64,000 nucleotides of DNA from Dehalococcoidia bacterium (GTDB taxonomy: Bacteria; Chloroflexota; Dehalococcoidia; Bin125): assembly GCA_022825265.1 (NCBI GenBank), contig JAJDXE010000010.1, forward strand, positions 124,001 to 188,000. Direction: 5' to 3'. Made by a program: the position numbers and the translations under genes. Numbering within the stretch: the first letter of the stretch is position 1; the number at the start of each line of letters is the position of its first letter. Positions 33,608 to 41,096 of the stretch are shown here, in pieces. The notes under the pieces are model-generated. The model ran no database searches. It was not told the DNA's origin and was given only the letters and a program-made list of their open reading frames with translations.

Positions 33608-33982
33608 ATGCAAATCACGCGTGTCTACACCGGCGACGACGGCGAGTCTCACTTCGAGACGATCGACGTGGCGCAGACGGAGAGTCGTTACGGCACGCTC
33701 TCGCAGATGTACGAGGCCGAGGGCGTCGTCTTCCGCACGACGCCGGTCGGCGGGGAGCTTGACTTCCACAATGCGCCTCGGCGGCAGTTTGTGGTGACGC
33801 TGAGCGGGACCGTCGAGATCGAGGTCGGCGACGGATCCAAGCTCCGCTTGAACGGCGGCGACATCCTGCTCGCCGACGACGTGACCGGACGCGGGCACAT
33901 TACCCGCGACCTCGAAGGCCCGCGCCACAGCCTGTTCATCCCCTTGCCCGAGGACTTTGATGTCGATTCCCTGCGCGGCTGA
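33608..33982 (+). CDS. Cupin-domain protein, second of a tandem pair
   Basis: The 124-aa paralogue of the preceding gene starts at the ATG at 33608, 34 nt after its stop. Motifs are DFHNAPRRQFVVTLSG and GGDILLADDVTGRGHIT. Identity along the second half shows tandem duplication followed by divergence. Such small cupins are often sugar- or acid-binding or dioxygenase-like; nothing here decides between them. Confidence 0.78.
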   Translation: MQITRVYTGDDGESHFETIDVAQTESRYGTLSQMYEAEGVVFRTTPVGGELDFHNAPRRQFVVTLSGTVEIEVGDGSKLRLNGGDILLADDVTGRGHITRDLEGPRHSLFIPLPEDFDVDSLRG

Positions 33983-34325
33983 ACCCTCTCCTCAGACGGC
34001 GCCGAGGGCCACGGGCCGCGTCGGGGCGAGAATTCTGGGCGCTTGGGTTGGATTTCCTGTTCAGGACTAAGAAATGCGCCTCCAGGTGTTCAGGTTTGTC
34101 TAGATTTCGCCAGGTTTGGCTCGATTTGGCTTGATTCCGCTCGAATGTGAGCGATTTCGGCGGTGATTCGCCAGCCAGAGTCAGGAAATGCTCGGTCGGA
34201 ACCTCGATGCCGGTAGAGCGTGTCGACTGCGTCCTCCCCTCTCGCGCTCATGTGTTCTCACGATAGCGGATTGGGGTCGACATGAGGAGACGGGGCGAGG
34301 AACAATGGAGTTTGTCTGACGGGCT
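33983..34325. other. Intergenic region with a decamer array
   Basis: There is no gene in these 343 bases between the cupin gene and the converging Nudix gene. The notable content is the phased decamer array at 34088-34157, with a nearby GATTTCCTGTTCAGG (34051-34065) resembling the flank of the arrays at 11.5 kb. Confidence 0.6.
34088..34157 (+). repeat. Phased decamer array D
   Basis: Seven consecutive 10-bp units run from GTTCAGGTTT through GTCTAGATTT, CGCCAGGTTT, GGCTCGATTT, GGCTTGATTC and CGCTCGAATG to TGAGCGATTT. The 10-bp phase is exact although the units have drifted. Confidence 0.7.
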
Positions 34326-34904
34326 CTAGCTGCGGCGATGGTCGGGGACCTGGTGGCTCCAGCGCCAGTAGTGGTCGAATGCGGCGATGGTGAGCGCGTG
34401 GGTGATGAGTTTGTCGTTGACCAGGCCGGGGATCTCGTCGAGCGGCACTTTCGAGACTTCGATTGCCTCGCTGGAGGTGCCGACCACGTGGTCGTCGTCG
34501 ACCACGAGCGTCACGTCCTGGGCGAGGAACGACCAGCAGCGGTTTTCTTGCAGGGCGGGATTGGGATGGACCCAGCCCAGCTCGATCGCGTCCGGTGCGA
34601 AGTAGCCAGACTCTTCGAACATCTCGCGCAGGCCGGCTTCTTTCGCGGACTCGCCGGGATCGACGATGCCGCCGGGAATCTCCAGCGTGAGTTCGCGGGT
34701 GCCATGACGGAACTGGTTGACGAACACGACCTCGCGATCGGGCGTGATCGGCATGATGTTGACCCAGTCGGGGAACTCGAAGATGAAGAAGCGGTGGTCC
34801 CGACCCGAGGTCGGATGGCGGGAGATGTCTTTGCGCAGCTTGAAGAACTTGAAGTCCTCGATGATCTCTGAAGTGAGGCGTCGCCAGTTGTCGATGGTGC
34901 TCAT
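34326..34904 (-). CDS. Nudix hydrolase (ADP-ribose pyrophosphatase-like)
   Basis: The 192-aa product has a complete Nudix box, GGIVDPGESAKEAGLREMFEESGY, matching Gx5Ex7REUxEExGU. The preceding NQFRHG segment and the proline-containing stretch after the box fit ADP-ribose or nucleoside-diphosphate-sugar pyrophosphatases. The ATG overlaps the stop of the upstream diiron-protein gene by 4 nt, so the two are co-translated. Confidence 0.85.
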   Translation of the reverse strand: MSTIDNWRRLTSEIIEDFKFFKLRKDISRHPTSGRDHRFFIFEFPDWVNIMPITPDREVVFVNQFRHGTRELTLEIPGGIVDPGESAKEAGLREMFEESGYFAPDAIELGWVHPNPALQENRCWSFLAQDVTLVVDDDHVVGTSSEAIEVSKVPLDEIPGLVNDKLITHALTIAAFDHYWRWSHQVPDHRRS

Positions 34905-35728
34905 GTGGCGGCGTTGATCACTCTGGCGTAGGTATCGATCTTGAGGAACGAGTCCAGTCCGGCGTCTTTGAACTGTAGACCCAGGTTGTCGATCAGCGTG
35001 GTCTTGTAGTCGTCGACATCGATGCCGAGCGCCGCCACGTCGCCTTTGATGCGCCGCAGACCCAGCGCGACGGCGCCGGCCAGCAGGATCTGGCTCTGCC
35101 AGACGTAGAGTCGGCCTGAGGCCGGCAGGCGCTCGATCAGCCGGGGAAGGATCGTGTGGAGGAAATTGACGTGGCGGACTTCGTCGCGCAGGATCAGGCG
35201 GAAAATCTGCTTGGCCAGCGGATCGACGTCATCGAGTTCGAGCGCTTGCTGAAGGAAGAGCGCGGCGAAGTTCTCGCTAAAGAGTGTCGAGGTGAGCCAG
35301 TTCTCGACCCGGTAGAAGCCCCATGAGGCCATGCCGCCGAAGCGCTCGATCAGGAACGCTTCGGGTTTGGAGATGTAGCCGTGGCCGTTGACCTCGGTGA
35401 GGTAGCGGTCGAGGACGTAGACGTGGCGCGCTTCATCCTGGCATTGCGCGGCTAGATAGAGATTGAGCGCCGGGTCGCGGACCTGGTGCGTGGCCTGGCT
35501 CATCATGACCTGGATGGTGTCGAGTCCCATCACCTCGAGCCCGTGGAAGACGTTCATCATTCGCAGCCAGGCGGCGCGGCGCTCGTCGGGAATCTGCGAG
35601 CCGGCGGCCCAGTCGACGTCGCGATCGGCGTTCCAGAGGCGGTCGCTCTGCTGGCGAAAGAGCGTGCGAAAGGCATCGGCCTGCTCGGCCGAGCGATGCG
35701 GTCGGACGGCGTTGGGGGATCGCTTCAT
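34901..35728 (-). CDS. Ferritin-like diiron protein (R2/oxygenase-like)
   Basis: The 275-aa helical protein carries the paired diiron ligands: E in FHGLEVMGLD, E and H in QDEARHVYVLD, E in SENFAALFLQQ, and E and H in LRDEVRHVNF. The spacing resembles ribonucleotide reductase R2-like oxidases and diiron N-oxygenases. Substrate and partner are unknown; the co-translated Nudix hydrolase is the only hint. The start is uncertain: the ATG at 35728 gives MKRSPNAV, while one at 35773 would add 15 residues. Confidence 0.75.
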   Translation of the reverse strand: MKRSPNAVRPHRSAEQADAFRTLFRQQSDRLWNADRDVDWAAGSQIPDERRAAWLRMMNVFHGLEVMGLDTIQVMMSQATHQVRDPALNLYLAAQCQDEARHVYVLDRYLTEVNGHGYISKPEAFLIERFGGMASWGFYRVENWLTSTLFSENFAALFLQQALELDDVDPLAKQIFRLILRDEVRHVNFLHTILPRLIERLPASGRLYVWQSQILLAGAVALGLRRIKGDVAALGIDVDDYKTTLIDNLGLQFKDAGLDSFLKIDTYARVINAAT

Positions 35729-35814
35729 GGGCGGGGAGACCTCTGGGCAAGCATACTGATCAGGCTGGCGCATGGGCCTCGTCAGCAGGCGAGGGCTGAT
35801 CGTATACTGGCTCC

Positions 35815-36246
35815 ATGGCTGACGAGGGATTCGATCTGGAAGAGACGCTGCGCGCGCTGCGCGAAGCGGACGTGGTGGTGATCGGGTTTGGTTGGCTCAG
35901 GGAACGCTTGCTGCTGGACGGTCGGCGGAACGAGACCGACGGACCGTACATCCGCGTTGTTGGGCCGGTGAACTCACCGCAGGATCGGATCCGCGAGCTT
36001 CGCCGTTTGCGACCAAGTTTCGATGACCCAGAGTCGTTTGTTTTTTTTCCGTGGGCCGGCCGGGTCGATTCCTTTGTCGAAGCTGAGTTGTTTGAGCGGA
36101 TTCTCGAGCGATGCGCCGGCGATCCAACCGCCGAAGACGATGCTCGCGCGGCGCTGGGCAAGCTCTACGAGCTCGATCGCGAGGACATTCGCCAGGCGAT
36201 CGCTGGTGGAGACAACTATCACACGCTCTACGAGCGGACTTCCTGA
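35815..36246 (+). CDS. Uncharacterised protein
   Basis: The 143-aa acidic protein starts at an ATG. Its N-terminal ADVVVIGFGWLRERLLLDGRR is followed by YIRVVGPVNSPQDRIRELRRLRP. The C-terminal half is helical, with DREDIRQAIAGGD. It resembles short Chloroflexota hypothetical proteins in style, but no family could be named. It is divergent from the diiron gene. Confidence 0.6.
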   Translation: MADEGFDLEETLRALREADVVVIGFGWLRERLLLDGRRNETDGPYIRVVGPVNSPQDRIRELRRLRPSFDDPESFVFFPWAGRVDSFVEAELFERILERCAGDPTAEDDARAALGKLYELDREDIRQAIAGGDNYHTLYERTS

Positions 36247-36282
36247 GATCCGCGCCCGTCATCTGTTCGTTACGTCGATGCA

Positions 36283-36311
36283 TTGTAAGTGTTAGCTGGT
36301 TGTCATAGGCT
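36283..36311 (+). promoter_or_regulatory. Candidate promoter for the zinc-ribbon gene
   Basis: TTGTAA and TAGGCT are separated by exactly 17 nt. Transcription would begin near 36318, 32 nt before the proposed GTG start. Confidence 0.45.
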
Positions 36312-36349
36312 TGTCGTACTCATGCGCGTTGGTTGAGAAGGCGGGACAC

Positions 36350-36571
36350 GTGGTCGAGCGAAGAATCAAGGCTCGCAGCCGCGCCGAGACGGCTGAACCC
36401 CAGGTCGTCGGCGCTGCCGTCGAGGTAGAGGAATGCTCCCATGCGTGGGAGATCGACCGTCCCAATCAGCAGGTGTCGCACGGCTTCTGTTCCAAGTGCG
36501 GCGCGGAGAAGGACTTCCTCAACTACGGCGAAGAGCTGCGGATGCCGTTCGGCCGCCGACGCCGCTCCTGA
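36350..36571 (+). CDS. Small zinc-ribbon protein
   Basis: The product is about 73 aa from the GTG at 36350. A C/H site is formed by ECSHAWEIDRPNQQ, then HGFCSKCGAEKDFLNYGE, then a basic tail. The pattern C-x-H-x-W-x-I ... G-x-C-x-x-C-G is seen in many short Chloroflexota proteins, from memory of the group. Its function is unknown. The upstream open frame to 36311 overlaps the proposed -10 box, so the GTG is preferred. Confidence 0.6.
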   Translation: MVERRIKARSRAETAEPQVVGAAVEVEECSHAWEIDRPNQQVSHGFCSKCGAEKDFLNYGEELRMPFGRRRRS

Positions 36572-36596
36572 TCGCCTCAACGCCTCCTGACGCCTC

Positions 36597-37487
36597 CTAT
36601 GGAGGCGGAGCTGTCACCTCGACCCGCACGGCGATGATTCGCTCGGTGCCGTAGAACGCGATCAGGCTAAACGCCGCCGGGCTCAGCTGCAGATCGGTGT
36701 TTGATGACTCGGTGGCTCTGACTACGACGAGGGCTTCGGATCCCACGACCTCGGCCTGCTCTTCGTCGGTCAGCAGTGTCGCTCCTGGCAATCGAGTCAG
36801 CCGCAGCGTCGTGCCGACCGGCCAGCGCGACGTGAACACGGTGGTGGGCTCGGTCGGATCGTAGGACTCGCCATCGGCAAGCGTGCGCGGGATGCCCGAG
36901 GGAATCGGCTCGGCCGTCGCTCGGTCGGCGACGATCTCGGCGCCGTTGATCTGAGCCGGCGTGACCTGCTCTTCGGCCACGCTCGGTTCGATCGAGGAGA
37001 CAGCCACAGCTTGCGCCTCGGGTTCGGCTGGTTGCGCTTCGGCCTGAGCAGTCTGGGTCTGCCCCGCCTGTGCAGATTGAGCGGTTGAGTCCTGAGGCTC
37101 GGCAGATGCGTCAGCGTCCTGGGCTTCGGATTGTGCCGTCGCCGCAGCCGCATCGGTCTGATCGGACGAATCGGATTGAGCGGCAGCTTCTTCGGTCGAC
37201 TCGGTCTGCGCTTGCTGGGCGGTCTCGGCCACCTGGGTCGTCGAGGTCTCGTCCTCGTCGAGCAGCTCGGTGACGCCGAAGTAGACGGCGACGCCGATTC
37301 CACCCAGGACGGCCAGCGTCAAGATGGCGCCGAAGAGTCGGCGCAGTCTCGGGCCGAGCGGCGGACGCTCGTTCGGGAGTCGCAGGCGCTGGTTGGAATA
37401 TTGCCTGAAGTCGTTTGCACCGCGGACTCGGATCTGGGGACTGGAGAAGTCGTGCGCGCCGCGCGGGTCCGGCGAGTGTTGGCTCAT
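36597..37487 (-). CDS. Membrane-anchored protein with Ala/Gln/Ser-rich linker and possible RlpA-like domain
   Basis: The 296-aa product starts at the ATG at 37487 (MSQHSPDPRG). Residues 1-45 are polar and basic. A single transmembrane helix (LFGAILTLAVLGGIGVAVYFGV) follows near 50-72, then about 110 residues of Ala/Gln/Ser/Asp low complexity. The C-terminal 100 residues (DPTEPTTVFTSRWPVGTTLRLTRLP, then EALVVVRATE) are reminiscent of a double-psi barrel of the RlpA/septal type, but this is tentative. The architecture parallels the YceI and LysM proteins in this window: anchor, disordered stalk, envelope domain. Confidence 0.68.
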   Translation of the reverse strand: MSQHSPDPRGAHDFSSPQIRVRGANDFRQYSNQRLRLPNERPPLGPRLRRLFGAILTLAVLGGIGVAVYFGVTELLDEDETSTTQVAETAQQAQTESTEEAAAQSDSSDQTDAAAATAQSEAQDADASAEPQDSTAQSAQAGQTQTAQAEAQPAEPEAQAVAVSSIEPSVAEEQVTPAQINGAEIVADRATAEPIPSGIPRTLADGESYDPTEPTTVFTSRWPVGTTLRLTRLPGATLLTDEEQAEVVGSEALVVVRATESSNTDLQLSPAAFSLIAFYGTERIIAVRVEVTAPPP

Positions 37488-37585
37488 GGATGCAGAGTAT
37501 GACATCCACTCGAAATCGGGTGAGCTGAGGGAGGCGCGAGTGGCCATCAGCGTCGCCTCGACACCTTGCTCGATAGGATGGACGC

Positions 37586-37960
37586 ATGGCCAGTGAGATC
37601 CAAACCAAGCACATTCGCTGTCCGAACTGTTCCAACAGGTTGGATGTCGGCGTGCCGCCCGAGAGCGGGCGGACTCGTCGTGTGGTCACGCTTTGTCCCG
37701 GCTGTGGGTACGATCTGGTGGTCTCACGCTCGGACAAGGACGACGAGCCGCTAAAGATTCGCGCCTGTATGCGCTGGGATGTGACCTGTCCGTATTGCAA
37801 GGCAGAGACGGTCGCTCGCGTGCCGCCGAAGGGTCTGTTGCGGCGCAAAGAGACGTCGCCCTGCCGGCATTGCCGCAAGCCCTTGATTGTCGAGCGGCGT
37901 GAAGAGGGACAGTTGGTCCTGCGGGCGCACCGCGGGATCCTGGAGGGAACGCTGCTCTGA
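37586..37960 (+). CDS. Four-CxxC zinc-ribbon protein
   Basis: The 124-aa product has four CxxC knuckles: CPNC, CPGC, CPYC and CRHC. They form two zinc ribbons of the rubredoxin-like type, at residues 12-41 and 67-95. AGGA precedes the ATG by 7 nt. It could act in nucleic acid or protein binding; no partner is evident. It is divergent from the anchored protein at 36.6-37.5 kb. Confidence 0.7.
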   Translation: MASEIQTKHIRCPNCSNRLDVGVPPESGRTRRVVTLCPGCGYDLVVSRSDKDDEPLKIRACMRWDVTCPYCKAETVARVPPKGLLRRKETSPCRHCRKPLIVERREEGQLVLRAHRGILEGTLL

Positions 37961-38092
37961 GGCCGCTTCTGAGTATCAGGGTTTGATCTCGATGTAATCG
38001 CTGTTACGCAAGAGGCGCTGCATTGCTGCGCCGGGCTTGATGCTAGTGACCGATTTCACTTTCACGACTAGAGTGCATGAATATCTATTCCC

Positions 38093-38116
38093 GGCCCCCA
38101 GTGCAGGATCGGGGCC
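38093..38116 (+). other. Stem-loop in the malic enzyme leader
   Basis: GGCCCC and GGGGCC pair around a 12-nt loop, ending 18 nt before the preferred ATG at 38134. It is non-coding if that start is right. It could modulate translation, but no known riboswitch was recognised. Confidence 0.4.
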
Positions 38117-38133
38117 TCAGAAAGAGCGGGGAC

Positions 38134-39291
38134 ATGAGCGACTACGACCAGCGCGCCATCGAGATGCATCGTGAATGGGGCGGCAAGGTCGACTACGCCT
38201 CCAAGGTGACCGTCGAAAACCACGATGATCTCTCGGTGGTTTACACCCCGGGTGTGGCGGCTCCCTGTCTGGAGATCGCTCGCGACCCGGCGCTGGCCCG
38301 TGTGATGACCGGCGTCGGCAACCTGGTGGCCGTGATCACCGATGGCTCGGCTGTGCTTGGTCTGGGCGACATCGGCCCGCAAGCGGCGCTGCCGGTGATG
38401 GAAGGCAAGTGCGTGCTCTTCCGCAGCTTCGCCGGCGTGGACGCGATTCCGATCGCGCTCTCGGTCCGGGAGGTTGACGACATCGTTGCCGCGATCGAGG
38501 CGATTGCCCCGTCTCTGGGCGGAATCAACCTCGAGGACATCTCGGCGCCGCGCTGCTTTGAGATCGAGCAGCGGCTGCACGACTCGCTCGACATCCCGGT
38601 CATGCACGACGACCAGCACGGCACCGCGGTTGTGGCGCTCGCCGGTGTGATCAATGCGCTGCGGCTGACCAACCGCGACTTCAAGGACATCCGCACCGTC
38701 ATCCTCGGCGCGGGCGCCAGTGGGATTGCCTGCGGCGCGATTCTCCGAGAGATGGGTTGCGAGGACATCTCGCTGATCGACTCGAAGGGTCTGCTGACGG
38801 TCGACCGGGAAGACCTCAACCCGTGGAAGCGCGATGCCGCCCAATGGTGCGAGCACCGCAACAACCCCGACGGCAGCATTCCCCAGACGTCGCAGGTGAT
38901 GCGCGGCACCGACCTGTTCCTCGGTCTCGCCGGACCGGGCCTGGTGACCGTCTCCGATGTCGCCTCGATGAATGACGACTCGATGGTCTTCGCGATGGCC
39001 AACCCGACGCCGGAGATCATGCCGGACGAAGCAGCCGAGGCCGGCGCGGCGATCGTCGCCACGGGCCGCTCGGACTTCGACAACCAGATCAACAACGCGC
39101 TCGGCTTCCCCGGCATGTTCCGCGGACTGCTCGACGGCGGCATCCCCAAGATCGAGGACGAACACAAGATTGCGGCGGCCCAGGCGATCGCCGACTTCGT
39201 GACCGATCCGACGCCGGACCGCATCGTCCCGAGCATCTTCGAAGAGGGCCTGGCCTACAAGGTCGCCGACGCGGTCAAGGCGGCCGGCTAG
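38134..39291 (+). CDS. NAD(P)-dependent malic enzyme
   Basis: The enzyme decarboxylates malate to pyruvate, which would feed the pyruvate dehydrogenase encoded 10 kb away. The 385-aa length is that of the short bacterial malic enzymes. Motifs are VVYTPGVAAPC, GDIGPQAALPVMEGK, metal-site INLEDISAPRCFEIE and MHDDQHGTAVV, and the nucleotide loop ILGAGASGIACG. MSDYDQRAIEMHREWGGK is a usual family start, so 38134 is preferred over the ATG at 38077. The stop shares the palindrome CTAG with the stop of the converging gene. Confidence 0.93.
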   Translation: MSDYDQRAIEMHREWGGKVDYASKVTVENHDDLSVVYTPGVAAPCLEIARDPALARVMTGVGNLVAVITDGSAVLGLGDIGPQAALPVMEGKCVLFRSFAGVDAIPIALSVREVDDIVAAIEAIAPSLGGINLEDISAPRCFEIEQRLHDSLDIPVMHDDQHGTAVVALAGVINALRLTNRDFKDIRTVILGAGASGIACGAILREMGCEDISLIDSKGLLTVDREDLNPWKRDAAQWCEHRNNPDGSIPQTSQVMRGTDLFLGLAGPGLVTVSDVASMNDDSMVFAMANPTPEIMPDEAAEAGAAIVATGRSDFDNQINNALGFPGMFRGLLDGGIPKIEDEHKIAAAQAIADFVTDPTPDRIVPSIFEEGLAYKVADAVKAAG

Positions 39292-40232
39292 TCGCTGCTT
39301 TCCGCATCGCTATCGGCATCGGCCGCTCGGCGGTATACGTCCAGCGCCTGCGAAAGCGCGGCTCGGACTCCCAGGACCGGTTCATAGCCGAGGGTGACTC
39401 GTGCTCGTGAGTCATCAATCAGGTGCGGTCGCCCAGTGAGCGAGACGTAGGCGTCGACGCCGTCCGGTTCCGGCAAGACCCAGCCGGCCAGGCGCAGCGC
39501 GTCGAGTCCACGCGCGAAGATGTACGGCGCGTTCCAGAACCGTTCTTCGATCCCGCGCAAGTGACAGGCCTCGACGGCCAAGTCGCGCCAGGTCGTGTGC
39601 GCCGAGGCCGCATGAAAGACCTGGTCAACTGCCTCGTCGGGCTGGCTGAGCATCGCCCAGACGGCGCGTCCCAGGTCGGCGCTCGACAGGATCGAGAGCG
39701 GCGCCTGACCGCCCGAAACGAGGGCGGCTCGGGGTCGCGAGATGAAGTGACGAATCACCTTGATCATCGGTCCTCCGCCTTCGGCAATCACCGGAGCGGG
39801 CCGCAGAATCGACAGTGGAACGCGACGACGATAGGTCCTGGCGACTCGCTCAGCGGCAACCCGACTCTGAAGCGCAGGTCCCAGTGGGCGCGGTACCCAG
39901 CTCTCTGTCACCGGCCAGGGAGGTAGACGTCGACCGTAGGTCTCGGTCGTGGAGATAAAGACGACCTGCTCGAGCTCCTGCTTGCGACAGGCGTCGAGCA
40001 GCGTGGTCGTGGTGTGAACGTTGGCTTCCGTATATGTGGAAGATGCGTGTCCCGGCTCGATCAGGGAATGGGCATGGACAATGTGCGTCACATCGCTCAG
40101 GCGCGCATCGAGATCGTCTTCGAGGTCTACATCGAGAGGCACAATCTCAACGTCGTGGCGCTCTAGCTCGCCGGCCACAGCGGCGCCGATCGGCTGCTCG
40201 GATCCTGTTAGCGCCAGACGCATCCTGGACAT
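39288..40232 (-). CDS. NAD-dependent epimerase/dehydratase (extended SDR)
   Basis: The 314-aa product starts at the ATG at 40232 (MSRMRLALTGSEQPIG); a second ATG is 9 nt downstream. The glycine motif (LTGSEQPIGAAV) is degenerate relative to GxxGxxG. THIVHAHSLIEP matches the usual DxVxHxA region. The catalytic segment FISTTETYGRR differs from the standard YxxxK: the Tyr position is present but the Lys is not obvious. The C-terminal substrate domain is intact. It may therefore be a non-catalytic or unusual member. It is convergent with malic enzyme and divergent from the hydrolase at 40314. Confidence 0.75.
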   Translation of the reverse strand: MSRMRLALTGSEQPIGAAVAGELERHDVEIVPLDVDLEDDLDARLSDVTHIVHAHSLIEPGHASSTYTEANVHTTTTLLDACRKQELEQVVFISTTETYGRRLPPWPVTESWVPRPLGPALQSRVAAERVARTYRRRVPLSILRPAPVIAEGGGPMIKVIRHFISRPRAALVSGGQAPLSILSSADLGRAVWAMLSQPDEAVDQVFHAASAHTTWRDLAVEACHLRGIEERFWNAPYIFARGLDALRLAGWVLPEPDGVDAYVSLTGRPHLIDDSRARVTLGYEPVLGVRAALSQALDVYRRAADADSDAESSD

Positions 40233-40313
40233 GCCGCTGCTCTCTCCGGCGGGATCGACTGATAGTCTCGCTTCTGCATTCGAATCGTACGCGTTGATGA
40301 TTGTGAGGCTGCC

Positions 40314-41096
40314 ATGCCAACCCTGGAACGACCTAACTGCGACATCTTCTATGAGGAAACAGGCAGCGGACCGGCGATCATCTTTGCCCACGGAGCGGGC
40401 GGTAACCATCTCTCCTGGTGGCAGCAGGTCCCGCTCTTCGCCAAGTCTTATCGCTGCGTGGCGTTTGATCATCGAGGCTGGGGTCGAAGTGTTCCGACCG
40501 GCGGCCCGGGCCCTGCGGCATTCGTCGATGATCTGATCGCGCTGATGGATGAACTGCGGATCGACCGGGCAGCGCTGGTGGCGCAGTCGATGGGCGGCTG
40601 GACCTGTCTCGGAGCCGCGTTGCAAGCGCCGGAGCGAGTCGCAGCGCTGGTCATGGCGGACACGATCGGCGGGCTGATGACGGACGACATCCGCGGGCCA
40701 TGGGAAGCCGGACGCGCTCGATTGCGAGGTGAAGGTCTGGAGACGCTGGCCTACGATCGCGGCCTACGCGAGCGAGACCCTGCACTGGCGTTTCTCTATG
40801 AGGAGATCATGGGGCTCAACCCGCCGCGTGATCCGGCCTTGCTCGGCGCTCTGGGAGAGCTGTCACCCGACCCAGCTGCCGTCGCCGAGCTGCCGATGCC
40901 GATTTTGTGGGTGGTCGGCGGCAACGATCCGCTGATTCCGCCTGCCGCGATGCGAGCCGCTCACGCGCACGTGCCCGGGTCGGAGTACTACGAGGTTCCC
41001 GCAACCGGACACAGCGTCTACTTCGAGCGCGCGACGGAGTTCAACGGTCAGCTAAACCGATTCCTGGTCGACGCCGGTTGGGGAAGCGGCATCTAG
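40314..41096 (+). CDS. Alpha/beta hydrolase
   Basis: The 260-aa hydrolase has oxyanion segment IIFAHGAGGNHLSWW, then FDHRGWGRS, and nucleophile elbow VAQSMGGW. The acid is in VVGGNDPLIPP and the catalytic His in VPATGHSVYFE. It belongs to the broad esterase/C-C hydrolase group; the substrate is unknown. It is convergent with the glycosidase-like gene: both stops lie in a shared CTAG at 41093-41096. Confidence 0.82.
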   Translation: MPTLERPNCDIFYEETGSGPAIIFAHGAGGNHLSWWQQVPLFAKSYRCVAFDHRGWGRSVPTGGPGPAAFVDDLIALMDELRIDRAALVAQSMGGWTCLGAALQAPERVAALVMADTIGGLMTDDIRGPWEAGRARLRGEGLETLAYDRGLRERDPALAFLYEEIMGLNPPRDPALLGALGELSPDPAAVAELPMPILWVVGGNDPLIPPAAMRAAHAHVPGSEYYEVPATGHSVYFERATEFNGQLNRFLVDAGWGSGI

